Source: Clostridia bacterium
Lineage (GTDB): Bacteria > Bacillota > Clostridia > Oscillospirales > CAG-272
Reading direction: 5' to 3'
Assembly: GCA_017403155.1 (NCBI GenBank)
Contig: JAFQOP010000012.1
Location: 62,001-126,000 of the forward strand
DNA: 64,000 nucleotides
Under the pieces are notes generated by a model, which ran no database searches, was not told the DNA's origin, and saw only the letters and a list, made by a program, of their open reading frames with translations. Positions 1 through 8,223 of this stretch are shown in pieces (within the stretch, counting starts at the first letter, position 1; the number at the start of each line of letters is the position of its first letter). The position numbers and the translations under genes were made by a program.

Positions 1-531
1 GCTGTCAAAAAGCTCTGTGATAGGTACGCAGACGTTTCCCTCTCTGCCGTAGGAGCCATCGTCTGTCATAACGAAGAGCTCGTCCGATGCGGCACGGAAC
101 TCGTCCTCAAGGATAACGAGCTCACGGCTTCTGAAGCCTATTACGGAGGTAACGGCAGCACCCATTTCATGCAGCTTCTCTGCGATAGGAAGCGCAATGG
201 CGCAGCCAACGCCGCCGCCCACGATGAGCACGCGCGAAAGTCCGTCAAGCTCGGTGGGCACGCCGAGCGGCCCTGCGAAGTCCTGTATAGCCTCGCCTGC
301 CTCAAGGTGCGCGAGCTTCTCTGTGGTGGAGCCAACCGCCTGAAAAATTATCTTCACCCACCCTGCGGTGCGGTCATAGCCCGCGACGGTCAGAGGTATT
401 CTCTCCCCCTCCTCATCAACGCGCAGTATGATAAACTGCCCGGGCTCTGCCTTCGCCGCCACAAGTGGCGCCTCGATCTTCATTTCCGTAACTGTGGGGT
501 TAAGTATCTTTTTTTCGACTATCTTATACAT
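1..531 (-). CDS. FAD/NAD-binding electron-transfer subunit, 3' end cut by the window (ferredoxin-NADP reductase alpha / sulfide dehydrogenase type)
   Basis: The visible 177 N-terminal residues, read from the minus strand, start MYKIVEKKILNPTVTEMKI. They hold a ferredoxin-reductase-like FAD domain (EPGQFIILRVDEEGERIPLT) followed by the glycine-rich NAD-binding motif VLIVGGGVGCAIALPIAEKL. This is the layout of the subunit that pairs with a glutamate-synthase-like partner in Nfn, sulfide dehydrogenase or dihydroorotate dehydrogenase electron-transfer systems. The C-terminal iron-sulfur Cys cluster lies beyond base 1, so PyrK-type and Nfn-type members cannot be separated with certainty; the sequence style favours the ferredoxin-NADP reductase alpha subunit. 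The ATG at 531 follows an AAGGAGG ribosome binding site, and a promoter lies at 573-601. Confidence 0.8.
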   Translation of the reverse strand, partial: MYKIVEKKILNPTVTEMKIEAPLVAAKAEPGQFIILRVDEEGERIPLTVAGYDRTAGWVKIIFQAVGSTTEKLAHLEAGEAIQDFAGPLGVPTELDGLSRVLIVGGGVGCAIALPIAEKLHEMGAAVTSVIGFRSRELVILEDEFRAASDELFVMTDDGSYGREGNVCVPITELFDS

Positions 532-572
532 TTTCCCCCTCCTTATTGCCTTAATCTTAAAATATACTAGAT

Positions 573-601
573 ATTTTATCACAACACGCCCTATTTGTAA
601 A
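573..601 (-). promoter_or_regulatory. Promoter of the electron-transfer gene
   Basis: Minus-strand TTTACA (596-601), a 17-bp spacer and TAAAAT (573-578), about 40 bp before the start codon at 531. Confidence 0.6.
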
Positions 602-727
602 GGGTAAAGTTGCATTTTTATGTCCATTTTATGAGGTATATTCTTCCGATGCTCATTCGAAGGGTTCCATCTATCGAAAAACAGAACAGCATCGATCTGA
701 TACTGTTCTGCTTCGTTCAAATATCTT

Positions 728-763
728 ATTCTGTGTTGCCCTAAAAATACACTATTCTCAAAC
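728..763 (-). repeat. Decayed extra CRISPR repeat at the trailer end
   Basis: About 24 of 36 bases match the array repeat, with the best match in the half ending CTCAAAC. It lies exactly one 66-bp period before the first clear repeat, leaving a 30-nt fossil spacer at 764-793. This fits the leader-distal, oldest end of the array. Confidence 0.6.
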
Positions 764-793
764 ATGCTGTTCAACATTCTTACCTGCACATCT

Positions 794-1819
794 GTTTGAT
801 TTCCCTATAAAATTACACTACTCTCAAACTATGGGTGCGCCCGTACGAGTTTTGGTCTTGTTTGAGTTCCCTATAAAATTACACTACTCTCAAACGTTCG
901 TCGTGGATGGCGAGCCATGGGCGTCGTTTGAGTTCCCTATAAAATTACACTACTCTCAAACTTATCTTCAGGGTGATGATGGAGCTCTTGGGTTTGAGTT
1001 CCCTATAAAATTACACTACTCTCAAACTTAAAGGTATGCATATCAACCCACTCAGAAGTTTGAGTTCCCTATAAAATTACACTACTCTCAAACGTGGGAA
1101 GTGTGGGCTCTGGATACCTCTCAGTTTGAGTTCCCTATAAAATTACACTACTCTCAAACCTCAAGCGAGTCGCGCATGCCGTCAAGGTAGTTTGAGTTCC
1201 CTATAAAATTACACTACTCTCAAACCTGGTATGGGACTTGCAAGAGCTGCTCTGCGTTTGAGTTCCCTATAAAATTACACTACTCTCAAACGTTATAAGC
1301 CATCACGCACCTCGGGAGAAAGTTTGAGTTCCCTATAAAATTACACTACTCTCAAACGGCTATTGCTCGGGCTATTACGGCGCACCGGTTTGAGTTCCCT
1401 ATAAAATTACACTACTCTCAAACCGCTCGACGGGTGGGACTCTATAAGCTATCGTTTGAGTTCCCTATAAAATTACACTACTCTCAAACACAGATGCCTA
1501 CTATACTTACATGTTACAGGTTTGAGTTCCCTATAAAATTACACTACTCTCAAACTGGTACGACATATACCTCGGCCGACAATTCGTTTGAGTTCCCTAT
1601 AAAATTACACTACTCTCAAACACATCCATATCCACACCGAACATATTATTAGTTTGAGTTCCCTATAAAATTACACTACTCTCAAACCAACTCCCTATGT
1701 GGAATCCCCTCGAAGGTGTTTGAGTTCCCTATAAAATTACACTACTCTCAAACCATTTATCCACGATAGGCGCGGCTTGACGAGTTTGAGTTCCCTATAA
1801 AATTACACTACTCTCAAAC
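794..1819 (-). CRISPR. Type II-A CRISPR array, 16 repeats and 15 spacers
   Basis: The 36-bp repeat begins GTTTGAGTTCCCTATAAAAT and ends TACACTACTCTCAAAC on the plus strand. Copies start at 794, 860, 926 and every 66 bp up to 1784, so all 15 spacers are exactly 30 nt and all differ. The crRNA strand is the minus strand: there the repeat opens with GTTTGAGAGTAGTG, the complement of the tracrRNA anti-repeat at 7885-7920. The copy at 794 has one mismatch (T at repeat position 7) and marks the trailer end; the leader is at 1820-1935. The csn2-cas2-cas1-cas9 genes lie directly upstream on the same strand. Short open frames inside the array are artefacts of the repeat. Confidence 0.99.
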
Positions 1820-1935
1820 CTCAAATTCGGATCAATATCCGAGTGTCGGCTCACGAAACCGCGAGATTGATGGCAGTATTTATAGAGATACGGCAATTAC
1901 AAGATTATTATAGCATATAAAATATGATTTTTCAA
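1820..1935 (-). promoter_or_regulatory. CRISPR leader with array promoter and leader-anchoring sequence
   Basis: On the minus strand a promoter reads TTGAAA (1930-1935), 17 bp, TATAAT (1907-1912) with an extended TG, predicting a start near 1900 and about 80 nt of leader RNA before the first repeat. The -35 box touches the csn2 stop codon (1936-1938). The last seven leader bases are ATTTGAG, directly against the first repeat; this is the leader-anchoring sequence known to direct polarized spacer integration in streptococcal type II-A systems. Confidence 0.85.
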
Positions 1936-2610
1936 CTAGAATTCGCATAGGTCGGTGTCGATGACCGTCCTTTTCTCAAAATCGAGCTTGTTATACGCAT
2001 GGGCTTCAATCATCAGAAGCTTGAAGCCATGGGAGAGGGCTGTTTTTTGGAATTGGGAGATGATGCTGTCGTCAAAGAAAGCGCGCATATTAACCGTTAT
2101 GAATAGCTTGTCTCTGTCAAACTCCCTGACAAGCTCCATATAGTCCAATATTTTTTCCACCTCACCACGATGCCCTTCATACTCATCACGCAGCTCTATG
2201 CCAACCGATTTCAAAAGAGCAGATACCGACACCTTGCTCGGCACAATGTCACAGGGAAAAGAAAATGACCAATCGTTTATCGCACGCTCAATTTCCTGCA
2301 ATAGGCTATGAGCTTCGAGATAGTGCTCTGCGGATAGAGCAACGCGCTCAAGCTCGGTGACTACCTTGTTAAGCAGTGCTTTTTTGTTCATGTCAAAGTG
2401 AACAAAATCGGTTATCACCTCTATGCTTTTCGGTGGGTCAAGAGTCTGTCCCCCGTCTGAGAGTACAAGGTCGTTTTTTGCCCCTTCTATGGCGGAAAGG
2501 ATGTCACAAATGAACGTACGAAGGAGAGATCTACTCTCGATAATAATGCAGGGAACACCGCTCCCGTCTATGGTTATTACCTCGGAAAACTCGGGATAGG
2601 AAAGCTTCAT
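1936..2610 (-). CDS. csn2: CRISPR-associated protein Csn2 (type II-A adaptation factor)
   Basis: The 224-aa protein has the usual length of canonical Csn2, a tetrameric ring that binds double-stranded DNA ends and works with Cas1-Cas2 and Cas9 during spacer acquisition. Recognition rests on the N-terminal style (MKLSYPEFSEVITIDG), the length, and the position as last gene of the cas operon before the leader. The start codon overlaps the cas2 stop by 4 bp, so translation is probably coupled. Its presence assigns the locus to subtype II-A. Confidence 0.92.
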   Translation of the reverse strand: MKLSYPEFSEVITIDGSGVPCIIIESRSLLRTFICDILSAIEGAKNDLVLSDGGQTLDPPKSIEVITDFVHFDMNKKALLNKVVTELERVALSAEHYLEAHSLLQEIERAINDWSFSFPCDIVPSKVSVSALLKSVGIELRDEYEGHRGEVEKILDYMELVREFDRDKLFITVNMRAFFDDSIISQFQKTALSHGFKLLMIEAHAYNKLDFEKRTVIDTDLCEF

Positions 2611-2927
2611 ATTATCACCAGCCTCTCATCAGTATCTATTATCTCGCTATGGAATTCACCTACTATGTATTCCATCTTTTCAAACTGCTTTTCCGTAACC
2701 GAGAGCATCTGAACCACTCCGGCAGGAGGCTTGTTTCTACGTATTATATCCATAGCGGTCCTCTCGGCGGTGGGAGTGATAAGCATGCGACAGTAAACAG
2801 ATTCCTGGAGCATAAGGAACCCATTCTTTATTAAGCAATTTCTAAATTTTCTGTAATTTCTTTTATCCTCGTTCGTCTCAGTCGGAAGATCAAAAAACAC
2901 CAATAATCTCATAAATCTATAACTCAT
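2607..2927 (-). CDS. cas2: CRISPR-associated endonuclease Cas2
   Basis: A 106-aa ferredoxin-like protein with the Cas2 beta-1 signature MRLLVFFDLPTETNEDKRNY, including the conserved Asp. Cas2 forms the core dimer of the Cas1-Cas2 integrase that inserts protospacers at the leader-repeat junction. It starts 2 bp after the cas1 stop and overlaps csn2 by 4 bp, within one transcription unit from cas9 to csn2. Confidence 0.97.
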   Translation of the reverse strand: MSYRFMRLLVFFDLPTETNEDKRNYRKFRNCLIKNGFLMLQESVYCRMLITPTAERTAMDIIRRNKPPAGVVQMLSVTEKQFEKMEYIVGEFHSEIIDTDERLVII

Positions 2928-2929
2928 TT

Positions 2930-3808
2930 TTAATCCTTCACCAAGCTGTATGGCTTTAGCTTTGATGGGTCGCTATCATTCAATGCCTCAAAGACGCTGC
3001 GCGAGTATATCTTGATTGCATTAAGTACGGTTTGTTTGGTTCCGCTTATCGATACAGTGCTGTTAAGAATATTCCAGAGCTCATGCTTTTCCTTTGTTCC
3101 AAATTCGTCAACGGACATTTCCCGCACCCGTCGATCTACGAGGATACGGAATGGCTCCATAAGGTCGCAGCTAAGATTATAATGATTGAACATATTGTCG
3201 TGAAATATGCCTATTTGCGTAAGGTAGCCGCAAGCGGTTATCTCGCGGTTAAAGGCGGACAAAATAATTCCGTATCCATAATTCAAAGCAGAATTTGTCG
3301 GACAATCCTCGCTCCTCGTGAAGTCCATACCAAACACCGCGTTAAAATACACCTTTGCTGCATGTCCTTCGCGGTTAGAGGCATCATATAGCTCAATCTT
3401 TCCGAGATATGAGCGAATGAGAGCTGACTCCCTCTCCTTCCGCAGTTCATCCAATAGGTCTACCTGCTTGCGAATTTTTTCAGAGATTATATCCGCCCAC
3501 ACAATTCCCTTTACAAGGTCGGACCAAGCGAGCTGCGCACGAATCTTTCGCGAGGAGTCGTGAGAGCCGTAATACGGGGCAAGCTCTGCAACCGGGGAAC
3601 GCTTGCCATCGCAAAAAATTACACGTATCTTCTTCTCGACCAGTGCCTCTAGCAAACAACCCGTTAAGGAAACTGCCGGATTCTCAATTAAAAGCAGCGA
3701 AATCTCATCGAGGAAGATACGCTTGGTATCTTCCCCTCTGATAACCATAAATCCCATCTTTAGGTCAAGCTTGCACCGTGTGGTAATAATAACCGTACGC
3801 CAACTCAT
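2930..3808 (-). CDS. cas1: CRISPR-associated integrase Cas1 (type II)
   Basis: A 292-aa type II Cas1, the catalytic subunit of the spacer integrase. The metal-binding residues are in place: E147 in NREGHAAKVYFN, H203 in GIFHDNMFN and E218 in DLMEPFR. The N-terminal beta-rich part contains LLLIENPAVSLTG, and length is normal for the family. The start codon overlaps the cas9 stop by 4 bp, indicating translational coupling. All active-site residues are intact, so adaptation should be possible. Confidence 0.97.
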   Translation of the reverse strand: MSWRTVIITTRCKLDLKMGFMVIRGEDTKRIFLDEISLLLIENPAVSLTGCLLEALVEKKIRVIFCDGKRSPVAELAPYYGSHDSSRKIRAQLAWSDLVKGIVWADIISEKIRKQVDLLDELRKERESALIRSYLGKIELYDASNREGHAAKVYFNAVFGMDFTRSEDCPTNSALNYGYGIILSAFNREITACGYLTQIGIFHDNMFNHYNLSCDLMEPFRILVDRRVREMSVDEFGTKEKHELWNILNSTVSISGTKQTVLNAIKIYSRSVFEALNDSDPSKLKPYSLVKD

Positions 3809-6800
3809 AGAAGCGAAAGGAGGTTCTCCGACCTTCTCTCATAGAGACCGGATGCGGTCTGATCTATAATACGGACGTCGGTATAGCTTTTTCTCCAGTT
3901 GCTAAAAGAAGCGTTTATTCTACACGCACCAGCCCTGCCCTTTCCGCCTACAGTTTCAAGATCGCAGCCACCGGAGCTTCTGCCGAAGACGGATAAAATT
4001 TCAAGAAGGCATTTTGCCTGGTCACAGATATCTGCGGATACAAATTTGTCGCGTCCGCAACGCAGGGTTTTGGCGGGGTTGTTAGGTCTCTTGTCATACG
4101 GGGAGCTCTCTAGCTTTGAAAGAAGGAGGTCGTATAGCTTGGAGTTCTCCTCTTCTGAGATGTTGTCATATTTCTCGGAGTATACCATTCTCGGGTTTTC
4201 CTCCTTTTTCTCGACAAAACGCTCGAGGTACTTAATATACCTCTCCCACTTATAGCCAACGATCAGCGGCATAAGCATGGAGGGGACTATAGCTGCTCCT
4301 CCGTTTGATTTACCTGCGACGCACATTCTTGTTCCGTCAAATTCCAGAACGGTGTTTATCTTAATGCAGCGCTTGCCAAGCGGGAAGGATACCGAATCGA
4401 CCTGCTTGTTGATTATGCCAGAGATGGCATCGCGGATATATTCCAACGCAAATTCATCGTTTCTAAGGAATTTTCCCCTCACGAGTAGCTCGACGGGAAC
4501 CAACATAATGTCCGTCATCTTTGCCGTTTGATATTTTGCAAAAATGAAGAACGACGCCGTTGTTCTTACATAGCCTCCGTATTTCTTGACAGGCATCCCC
4601 TGCTTTCTCGGAATTACACCTTCATCGGATGATTTCGGCTGCTGATCGAACAAACCGCCATTTCGGCAGAAGGCATATCGAGTCAAGTGTATGCTGTTTT
4701 TATTGTAAATGGTATTTTTGATTTTGCCGAGAGATTCTCCTCCATTCCAGATAACGCGCTCGCCTACCGTGACTCTTCTGGAAAACAACGTGCTCACCTT
4801 CAGATTATAGGTATCACGATGCTGCAAGAACCACTGACGTGTAAACTGCTCGCTGTATACGTTGCCGACGACGATATTAAGGTATGCGTCCTTTGCGTGG
4901 TGAAGGTCGTTTACCACGCGACATTTTACCATATCGAATTCCTGGCGAAATTCGGCAACTAGTCCCGCTTTTACGTATACTATCTCAGTTTCGGGATAGA
5001 TTTCTTTCAGGAGTGTTGCTGTCGCCTTGGTTGACTGCCTTGTTTCTACCAATTGGCGATTGATAAAGCCCCATTCCTCGTCCTCATCAAAGGGAATATA
5101 GCGCGTGAGTCTCTTATACTTTTCCGTAGTAATAAAGCCACCGTCGAGCAAGAGTCTCCACCAGCTTTCCATTTTGTGGCGTATATCCGCGCAGATTGGA
5201 TATTTATCCCCCTTGGCACCATTTTCCGAGGATAAAACAAGCACCTTGTTATTAAGAACAGAGTCATCCTTTACCTTGGACTGCGGATAGATATGGTCAA
5301 TATCATACGTCTTATCCGCGAGGTGTTCAATATCTATGGGCTCACCCGAATACATCGATCTACCCAGCTGGAGATAATAGAGAAAGAGCTTATCTGCCTG
5401 CAGTCTGCTATCGCGATCATCTCCCATGGCATCCAAACGCGCATCAAGTTCGCGCGCATCCTCAAGCTCACATTTCGCATACAGCTCCTTTAGCTGATCG
5501 AATCTCGATTTTGTGCGCTTTCCCTTATTCTCCTTTTTACCCCCGCGTGCCATTTCTATAAAAATCTTTTTCGGTGCGGAACCGCTCACCTTAACGACGT
5601 CGGAAATGATATCAAGCGCGCGGATAATGGGACGCTTTACTGCATTCGAAAGGCGCATTTCCTCCATACGCGCATCAATGCTCTTGGGATGCTCTCGGTA
5701 GTAATTCTCTACCTCTGCCTGAAGCTCGGCTCTGTATGTGTAGCGCTCGGACAATATCTCCATTAAATTAAGGTTTTCGTTCCACATTCTGTCGATTATC
5801 GAGACTGCTTCTCCCGTACCCGAGTCAGCCTCGGTGCCATAAAGGTCGCACAGCAGTTCTTTGGACAGTCTTGCAAAATCCTTGAATTTCAGTGACGATA
5901 TGTATTTTTTGTCGTCTTCCGACAAATGAGGAAATTCTTTGCGCACCCAAGAAGCAAAGCGCGACTTATCCTCGGTGTAAGTAGACCTTCGGATTATCTG
6001 CTCAGCATCCGGCTCGGAAAGCTGTCCTGAGGAGAGTAGCCTTCTGAATGCAAAATGCGATCCTAGAGAGCTTTTTACCGTCTCGTCGATACCGCTCAAC
6101 GTATCGAGATCGCTCTCTTGATAAGCACCGTTTTGCAGAAGGTAATTTTTGAGAGCCTTTACTGTCACCTTTTTTCTTGTGCCAAACAACTCCAGAAACA
6201 GCTTCTGCTTCAGGCTAACGGGAATTTTCTGTCCGTGGACTCGCAAATTGTTTATCTCATTGAGCAGTTGGAATTTTTCATGAAGAAGTGAGCATTTTGG
6301 CAATACGTCGGCATAGGGCAAATAGGTGCAAGAATTTGTCATTCTATTGATAAATGCCTGCTCGCTTCTTTCCAGGTCGATCTGCTCATCAAAATTCCAG
6401 GGCAGTATCCTACCTGTGCTGTCTGCCTTGCGCTCAAACCAGGAGAAGGTGCTTGCTCTGTTCAGCGGTCCGACAAAGTACGGAATTCTGAATTCCATAA
6501 CTGACAAAAGCTTGTCCGCAGTTATATATCCGTCAGCATCCTTATCGGCAAGGAAGGGGAGATAAGCAGTTGCTGTATTTAATATCTTATGCAGCTCGCG
6601 CCAATAAACCTGATACGGAATTACCCTGTTATCAGACGTTACCTGCCTTGGACAAAGGGAATCGCTCTGCAGCTTTTCGGACAGCAGCTTAAAATCTTCG
6701 GCATCGGATTCACTTGGGGATACCCCCTTGAAAATGCCCCTTAAATACTTGCAGAACTCGGTAGATTTACCCGACTTTGAATAAGATGCGTAACCCGACT

Positions 6801-7848
6801 TTCCTTCGTCTCGAAAAACGTCGCGGTATGATTTGGGAGCATAGGCACGAACCATTCTTTTCAGCAATCGAAGATCCTTCTTGTGCTGCTCGTATATTGC
6901 AACCTTTTTCTCCGAAATATAGGTTGCACCCTCCAGGATATCGGCAAGTATTGCCCAATCGTAAAGTGCTTTGAGACGCAGAATCAGTTCGGCATCGTCA
7001 CCAAGACTAATAAGAATTTGAGAAAGGTCCTCATCTGACCTATCAAGCGAGAAGGAGGAAACGTCTGCATATTCTGGGTTGGCAAAGAGGTCCTTCGGTG
7101 CAACGGTGCTGCCGCAGAGAAGCTTCAGCATATGCTCTGTGCTATAGAATTTTTCGTCCTCTATCCTTTCTGTTTTCGGCGCCTTTGGAGTTCCAAAAAG
7201 AAGAAGACACAGTGACTTATACTTTGCGGTTATGCCGAGTTTTTTCTTCAAGACGTCACCAAACTCTTCAGGCTTACACTCCCACGGCACCGCTCCCTCA
7301 AAGATATTCATAAGATTTCGGTAGTTCGAATCTATATGCAGAACGTCCTCGATATTATCTTTTGATATATCGTTTAAAAAGTGCCCTCTGTGCGCAACAA
7401 GCCAGGCGCACGCCAGGTAAACCAATCGCACGTCATGAGGCTCTTTGTTATTCATAAGGTCGCAGATCAAATGATGAATCGTCGGATATCTTTTATAATA
7501 GTCTGCATCTGTAAAATTAGAATCAGAAAAGATGCAATATGCATCCTGCGCGTCCTCACGCCACAGAGCACTCTCATCAATTCGACGGTAGAAGCCCTCG
7601 TCAACCTTTGCTATCTCGCGTGCAAAAATCTCTCGGACGAGCTTAACACGCGCTTGTCTACGGTCCAGACGACGGCGAGCCGTTCTGAATGCGCGCCTTT
7701 TGCTATTTAATTCTGCCTCCTCAAATAGGTGGACACCCCACATAGGCTCACCCTTGAATTTTCTGAGATTATATTCTTCGTCAGTAACTGCATATCCTAC
7801 CGAATCTGTACCGATATCAAGACCAACGTAATATTTTTTTACTTCCAT
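3805..7848 (-). CDS. cas9: CRISPR-associated endonuclease Cas9 (type II-A)
   Basis: This 1347-aa RNA-guided DNA nuclease uses crRNA:tracrRNA to cut both target strands. All nuclease motifs are present: RuvC-I with D11 in GLDIGTDSVGYAV, the Arg-rich bridge helix RAFRTARRRLDRRQARVKLV, RuvC-II with E765 in IFIEMARGG, HNH with H852 in YDIDHIYPQS, and RuvC-III with H983, H984 and D987 in HHAKDAY. Length and residue spacing are close to those of streptococcal II-A Cas9. The C-terminal third is the expected PAM-interacting region; its PAM cannot be read from sequence. The ATG at 7848 follows AAAAGGAGA. The tracrRNA promoter on the other strand begins 2 bp upstream of this ATG, so the cas promoter must lie further right; the best candidate is at 8074-8102. 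Confidence 0.98.
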   Translation of the reverse strand: MEVKKYYVGLDIGTDSVGYAVTDEEYNLRKFKGEPMWGVHLFEEAELNSKRRAFRTARRRLDRRQARVKLVREIFAREIAKVDEGFYRRIDESALWREDAQDAYCIFSDSNFTDADYYKRYPTIHHLICDLMNNKEPHDVRLVYLACAWLVAHRGHFLNDISKDNIEDVLHIDSNYRNLMNIFEGAVPWECKPEEFGDVLKKKLGITAKYKSLCLLLFGTPKAPKTERIEDEKFYSTEHMLKLLCGSTVAPKDLFANPEYADVSSFSLDRSDEDLSQILISLGDDAELILRLKALYDWAILADILEGATYISEKKVAIYEQHKKDLRLLKRMVRAYAPKSYRDVFRDEGKSGYASYSKSGKSTEFCKYLRGIFKGVSPSESDAEDFKLLSEKLQSDSLCPRQVTSDNRVIPYQVYWRELHKILNTATAYLPFLADKDADGYITADKLLSVMEFRIPYFVGPLNRASTFSWFERKADSTGRILPWNFDEQIDLERSEQAFINRMTNSCTYLPYADVLPKCSLLHEKFQLLNEINNLRVHGQKIPVSLKQKLFLELFGTRKKVTVKALKNYLLQNGAYQESDLDTLSGIDETVKSSLGSHFAFRRLLSSGQLSEPDAEQIIRRSTYTEDKSRFASWVRKEFPHLSEDDKKYISSLKFKDFARLSKELLCDLYGTEADSGTGEAVSIIDRMWNENLNLMEILSERYTYRAELQAEVENYYREHPKSIDARMEEMRLSNAVKRPIIRALDIISDVVKVSGSAPKKIFIEMARGGKKENKGKRTKSRFDQLKELYAKCELEDARELDARLDAMGDDRDSRLQADKLFLYYLQLGRSMYSGEPIDIEHLADKTYDIDHIYPQSKVKDDSVLNNKVLVLSSENGAKGDKYPICADIRHKMESWWRLLLDGGFITTEKYKRLTRYIPFDEDEEWGFINRQLVETRQSTKATATLLKEIYPETEIVYVKAGLVAEFRQEFDMVKCRVVNDLHHAKDAYLNIVVGNVYSEQFTRQWFLQHRDTYNLKVSTLFSRRVTVGERVIWNGGESLGKIKNTIYNKNSIHLTRYAFCRNGGLFDQQPKSSDEGVIPRKQGMPVKKYGGYVRTTASFFIFAKYQTAKMTDIMLVPVELLVRGKFLRNDEFALEYIRDAISGIINKQVDSVSFPLGKRCIKINTVLEFDGTRMCVAGKSNGGAAIVPSMLMPLIVGYKWERYIKYLERFVEKKEENPRMVYSEKYDNISEEENSKLYDLLLSKLESSPYDKRPNNPAKTLRCGRDKFVSADICDQAKCLLEILSVFGRSSGGCDLETVGGKGRAGACRINASFSNWRKSYTDVRIIDQTASGLYERRSENLLSLL

Positions 7849-7849
7849 A

Positions 7850-7878
7850 TTGACAAAATCTCCTTTTTATGTTAGTAT
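7850..7878 (+). promoter_or_regulatory. tracrRNA promoter
   Basis: Consensus TTGACA (7850-7855), a 17-bp spacer and TAGTAT (7873-7878) on the plus strand. The start is predicted near 7885, at the beginning of the anti-repeat. The promoter sits inside the untranslated leader and ribosome-binding region of cas9 on the opposite strand. Confidence 0.8.
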
Positions 7879-7884
7879 TAGGGT

Positions 7885-7997
7885 GTAGTTTATCCCTATA
7901 AATTACACTACGAGTTCAAATAAAAGAATTCTCAAACCGTCGGCTCTGCCGACCGCACAGTGTGTGCAAAAACAAGACCTCTTCGGAGGTCTTTTTT
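7885..7997 (+). ncRNA. tracrRNA, about 113 nt
   Basis: The anti-repeat (about 7887-7920) pairs with the crRNA repeat through TCCCTATAA and ATTACACTAC, then a bulge (GA in crRNA, GAGU in tracrRNA) and a six-pair lower stem ending TCAAAT. This is the same bulge layout as in Streptococcus pyogenes tracrRNA. Downstream are a six-pair hairpin (GTCGGC/GCCGAC, 7939-7953), a five-pair hairpin (GCACA/TGTGC) and a Rho-independent terminator (AGACCTC, TTCG, GAGGTCT, then six T, 7975-7997). A second segment, TTCTCAAAC at 7929-7937, could pair perfectly with the first eight repeat bases. The gene is divergent from cas9. Confidence 0.92.
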
Positions 7998-8073
7998 ATT
8001 TTATCTCCCCCCGGATTATAAGCTACCATCCTAAGAGGTACCTGATGTTTCATTATATTTTTCTATTTAATTT

Positions 8074-8102
8074 ATTATATAAAATGTTGCGTTTCTTGTC
8101 AA
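8074..8102 (-). promoter_or_regulatory. Likely promoter of the cas9-cas1-cas2-csn2 operon
   Basis: A perfect minus-strand promoter: TTGACA (8097-8102), 17 bp, TATAAT (8074-8079). The predicted start near 8067 gives a cas9 leader of about 220 nt that covers the entire tracrRNA gene in antisense. No equally good cas promoter was seen closer to cas9. Confidence 0.65.
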
Positions 8103-8223
8103 TAGAGCGCCCCTTCCTTTAGATTTTTTCTTTTAAATGCTTTGTCGCATTTTCACGGATTGTGGAGAGGTGGCATAAAATGATGGTGGCGGGCAAATTG
8201 CCCGCGAGGAAAGGAACAAAATA

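Noticed and set aside
662..697. A further fossil CRISPR repeat one more period out
   Set aside because: Only short scattered matches such as GGTTCC and CTAT; not above chance.
831..1652. Open frames on the plus strand encoding repeats of FEFPIKLHYSQT
   Set aside because: They are translations of the CRISPR repeat; the 66-bp period is a multiple of three, which keeps the frame open.
8148..8181. Sigma-E-like promoter before cotJA (CATAAAAT at 8174)
   Set aside because: The -10-like box exists but no fitting -35 element lies at the right distance, so it was not called.
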